Below are positions 15,951-18,300 of a stretch of DNA of 18,300 nt, piece after piece. The stretch spans positions 1 to 18,300 of the forward strand of contig JAHRFX010000067.1 of assembly GCA_019084405.1 (NCBI GenBank), read 5' to 3'. The stretch is from Methanobacterium sp. (GTDB lineage Archaea; Methanobacteriota; Methanobacteria; Methanobacteriales; Methanobacteriaceae). A program made the translations under genes and the position numbers. Positions within the stretch are counted from its first letter, which is position 1, and the number at the start of each line of letters is the position of its first letter. A model generated the notes under the pieces. That model ran no database searches. It saw only the letters and a program-made list of their open reading frames with translations, and was not told the origin of the DNA.

Positions 15951-17201
15951 ATGACCATGACCATGGCAGAAAAAATACTGGCCAGAGCGGCCGGTAAAAA
16001 AGAAACTGAATCGGGAGAAATTGTAATGGCAAATATTGACGTTGCCATGACTCATGATTTAACTGGACCTCTTTCAGTAGAGTCTTTTGAAAAAATTGGA
16101 ACCCCGAAGGTATGGGATCCTGAAAAAATAGTGGTAATTTTTGATCACCAAGTCCCTGCAGATTCAATAGATGCTGCTAATAATCATCTCATCATGAGGG
16201 AATTTGTAAAAAATCAGAATATAAATAATTTTTACGATGTAAATGAAGGAGTTTGCCACCAGATATTACCTGAAAAAGGCCATATAGTACCTGGAGAATT
16301 GGTAGTGGGAACAGACTCCCATACCTGTACCCATGGTGCTCTAGGTGCATTTTCAACAGGAATTGGATCTACTGATATGGCCATGGTATTTTCCACTGGC
16401 CAGCTATGGTTTAAAGTACCTGAAACAATTCGCTTTAAAATTGAAGGAAGTCTAAGGCCACATGTATATGCCAAGGATGTAGTACTGGACATCATAGGGA
16501 AAGTTGGAGCAGATGGAGCCACCTACAAAGCATGTGAATTTGCAGGAGAAACCGTGACCAACATGTCTGTATCGGACCGTATGGTAATGTGTAATATGGC
16601 CATTGAAATGGGAGGAAAAACAGGTCTGGTGGAACCTGACCAAAAAACACTGCAATATGTTCAAAACCACTCCTCCAAATCTTATGAAATTATGAAAACA
16701 GATTTAGATGCCCCCTCCCTGGAGAACATGTATATTGATGTGGATGAACTGGAACCTCAAATAGCCTGCCCCCACAATGTAGATAATGTTAAGGGAGTAA
16801 GTGAAGTGCAGGGAATAGAAATTGATCAGGTTTTCCTGGGATCCTGCACCAATGGAAGGATAAGTGATCTTCGTGATGCTGCTAAAATCCTGAAGGGTAA
16901 AAAAGTGAATAGTGGTGTAAGAATGCTGGTAATCCCTGCTTCCAGGGATATATACCGTAAGGCACTTGACGAAGGATTGATGAACATTTTTGTAGATTCA
17001 GGAGCCCTGGTATGTAACCCCTGTTGTGGGCCATGCTTAGGGGGCCATATTGGACTGCTAGGTCCTGGTGAAGTAAGCTTATCAACCTCTAACCGGAATT
17101 TCAAAGGGCGTCAGGGAAGTGCAGATGCAGAAGTATACCTTTCATCTGCAGCAGTAGCTGCTGCTTCAGCAATAACTGGTAAAATAACTGATCCCCGGTA
17201 A
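15951..17201 (+). CDS. leuC: 3-isopropylmalate dehydratase large subunit
   Basis: Large [4Fe-4S] subunit of isopropylmalate isomerase, aconitase superfamily, which converts 2-isopropylmalate to 3-isopropylmalate in leucine synthesis. The 416 residues include the active-site stretches FDHQVPA at 64-70, TDSHTCTHGALGAF at 121-134 and the cluster ligands C299 (LGSCTN), C359 and C362 (CGPC). The length matches the compact archaeal type. Of three in-frame ATGs (15951, 15957, 15963), the first is best, with AGGAGG 7 bases upstream. It is followed by leuD (47 bp) and leuB (35 bp). Methanogens also have a paralogous homoaconitase for coenzyme B synthesis; the leuD partner here has the isopropylmalate-type loop, which favours LeuC. 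Confidence 0.92.
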   Translation: MTMTMAEKILARAAGKKETESGEIVMANIDVAMTHDLTGPLSVESFEKIGTPKVWDPEKIVVIFDHQVPADSIDAANNHLIMREFVKNQNINNFYDVNEGVCHQILPEKGHIVPGELVVGTDSHTCTHGALGAFSTGIGSTDMAMVFSTGQLWFKVPETIRFKIEGSLRPHVYAKDVVLDIIGKVGADGATYKACEFAGETVTNMSVSDRMVMCNMAIEMGGKTGLVEPDQKTLQYVQNHSSKSYEIMKTDLDAPSLENMYIDVDELEPQIACPHNVDNVKGVSEVQGIEIDQVFLGSCTNGRISDLRDAAKILKGKKVNSGVRMLVIPASRDIYRKALDEGLMNIFVDSGALVCNPCCGPCLGGHIGLLGPGEVSLSTSNRNFKGRQGSADAEVYLSSAAVAAASAITGKITDPR

Positions 17202-17248
17202 TTAACTGTTTGGATTAGGAGAATATTTAAAATAAGAAAGGTGTTAAT

Positions 17249-17734
17249 ATGAAAGGGAAAGTATGGAAGTTTGGAGATGACATTGATACAGACATCATAA
17301 TTCCAGGGCGCTACCTGGTTATGAGAGACCCTAAAGAACTGGCCGAGCATGTAATGGAAGGTTTGGATCCAGAATTTAATAAAAAAGTTAAGGAAGGAGA
17401 TGTTATATTAGGAGGTAGGAACTTTGGATGTGGTTCCTCCCGGGAACACGCCCCTCTGGCCCTTATCGGGGCAGGGATATCTGCCGTCATCGCCGAATCA
17501 TTTGCCCGGATTTTCTACAGGAACTCTATAAATGTGGGGCTACCCCTCCTGGAGGCTCCAGGAATATCCCAACATCTGGAAAATGGAGACGAAGTAGAAA
17601 TTGATATGAAAAAAGGTGTTATTCGAAAAATAAATTCTAAAGAAGAATATCCCTTCCAGAAGTTGCCGGAGTTCATGATTGAAATTCTGGAAAAAGGTGG
17701 ATTAATCCCTTATGTTAAAGAAAAAATGGACTAA
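17249..17734 (+). CDS. leuD: 3-isopropylmalate dehydratase small subunit
   Basis: Small swivelling subunit that completes the isopropylmalate isomerase active site. The 161 residues begin with MKGKVWKFGDDIDTDIIIP and contain the specificity loop YLVM at 22-25 and the GGRNFGCGSSREHAP block with the substrate-binding SSREH. In methanogen homoaconitase the loop carries Arg and Thr (YLRT); a Val at the Arg position is the isopropylmalate form, so this is LeuD rather than the coenzyme B homologue. AAGGTG precedes the ATG at 17249. It sits between leuC and leuB in one transcription unit. Confidence 0.92.
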   Translation: MKGKVWKFGDDIDTDIIIPGRYLVMRDPKELAEHVMEGLDPEFNKKVKEGDVILGGRNFGCGSSREHAPLALIGAGISAVIAESFARIFYRNSINVGLPLLEAPGISQHLENGDEVEIDMKKGVIRKINSKEEYPFQKLPEFMIEILEKGGLIPYVKEKMD

Positions 17735-17769
17735 AGTTTAGTATTACTTGATTTAAAAGGTGAGTTTAT

Positions 17770-18300
17770 ATGTATAAAATATCAGTTATACCTGGAGATG
17801 GAATTGGAAAAGAAGTAATGGAGGCTACCCTCCATGTAATGGAAGCTTTAAATCTGGAATTTGATTATGTCTATGCTGATGCAGGAGATGAATATGAGGA
17901 AATTAGTGGCATAGCTCTACCTCAGGAAACTCTCGATATCGTTAAAAATTCGCAGGCGTGTCTTTTTGGAGCTGCAGGAGAATCAGCTGCAGATGTGATT
18001 GTTAAAATGCGGCAAGAACTGGATTTATATGTTAATTTAAGGCCTGTAAAATCTTATCCTGGTACCAAAAGTATATTTGATGACCTGGACTTTGTAATTG
18101 TACGGGAAAATACCGAAGGAATGTACATCGGTTTGGAGGAGTATACTCCGGAGGGTGCGGTGGCCAAGAGGGTTATCACTCGCAGGGCTTCTGAGAGGAT
18201 ATCTAAATTTGCCTTTGATTATGCCCAGAAAACCGGGCGCAAAAAAGTAACCGCGGTGCACAAGGCCAATGTACTTAAAAAAACAGACGGCGTATTTAAA
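17770..18300 (+). CDS. leuB: 3-isopropylmalate dehydrogenase, N-terminal part (runs off the edge)
   Basis: The frame starts at ATG 17770, behind AAGGTGA, and is open for 177 codons to the window end, about half of the family length. It is an NAD-dependent beta-decarboxylating dehydrogenase: VIPGDGIGKEV near the start, LFGAAGESAADV, NLRPVKSYPG, VRENTEGMYIG and the catalytic-lysine region HKANVLKKTDG. It would oxidise and decarboxylate 3-isopropylmalate in leucine synthesis. The same family includes AksF of coenzyme B synthesis and isocitrate dehydrogenase. Linkage to leuCD, 35 bp downstream of leuD, argues for LeuB. Confidence 0.9.
   Translation, partial: MYKISVIPGDGIGKEVMEATLHVMEALNLEFDYVYADAGDEYEEISGIALPQETLDIVKNSQACLFGAAGESAADVIVKMRQELDLYVNLRPVKSYPGTKSIFDDLDFVIVRENTEGMYIGLEEYTPEGAVAKRVITRRASERISKFAFDYAQKTGRKKVTAVHKANVLKKTDGVFK

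Overview
The window looks like a chromosomal segment of a hydrogenotrophic methanogen of the order Methanobacteriales, most likely Methanobacterium or a close relative. The grounds are a soluble heterodisulfide reductase subunit HdrA, archaeal-type S-adenosylmethionine synthetase, RadA, a single-chain multi-OB replication protein A, an iron-sulfur flavoprotein of the dihydromethanopterin reductase kind, GGTGA/GGAGG ribosome binding sites, TTTATA-type archaeal promoters and oligo-T terminators. Spacers are very AT-rich while coding regions are moderately so. From memory, the order ileS ... hdrA ... radA, RPA, leuC, leuD, leuB resembles that of Methanothermobacter thermautotrophicus, so most of this is probably ancestral core genome rather than an island.

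Layout from left to right: the tail of an unidentified + strand gene (3-146, possibly a transposase end); ileS (minus) and the archaeal metK (minus), each with its own leader; a DUF192 gene (plus) converging on a small HEAT-repeat gene (minus); a glyA-dmrX-like pair (minus, 28 bp apart); hdrA (minus) behind a 627-bp non-coding region; an AEC-family permease (minus); the RPA-radA pair (minus, 40 bp apart); and, divergent from RPA across a 533-bp spacer, the plus-strand leuC-leuD-leuB cluster, with leuB running off the right edge.

The genes cover several core processes. HdrA is the electron-bifurcating flavoprotein closing the methanogenic cycle. Serine hydroxymethyltransferase and the DmrX-like flavoprotein share the C1 carrier tetrahydromethanopterin, and AdoMet synthetase supplies methyl donors. 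RPA and RadA act together on single-stranded DNA in recombination and repair. LeuCDB covers the isomerase and dehydrogenase steps of leucine synthesis; the small-subunit specificity loop (YLVM) favours isopropylmalate over homoaconitate.

No CRISPR array, rRNA, tRNA, intein or obviously novel multi-gene system was found. The most interesting non-routine signals are regulatory: an inverted repeat bracketing the RPA TATA box, a 17-bp palindrome in the hdrA leader, a 10-bp inverted repeat and further hairpins in the long leuC upstream region, and a direct repeat flanking the metK promoter. The glyA-dmrX pairing and the duplicated OB-fold/linker modules of RPA also deserve a look.
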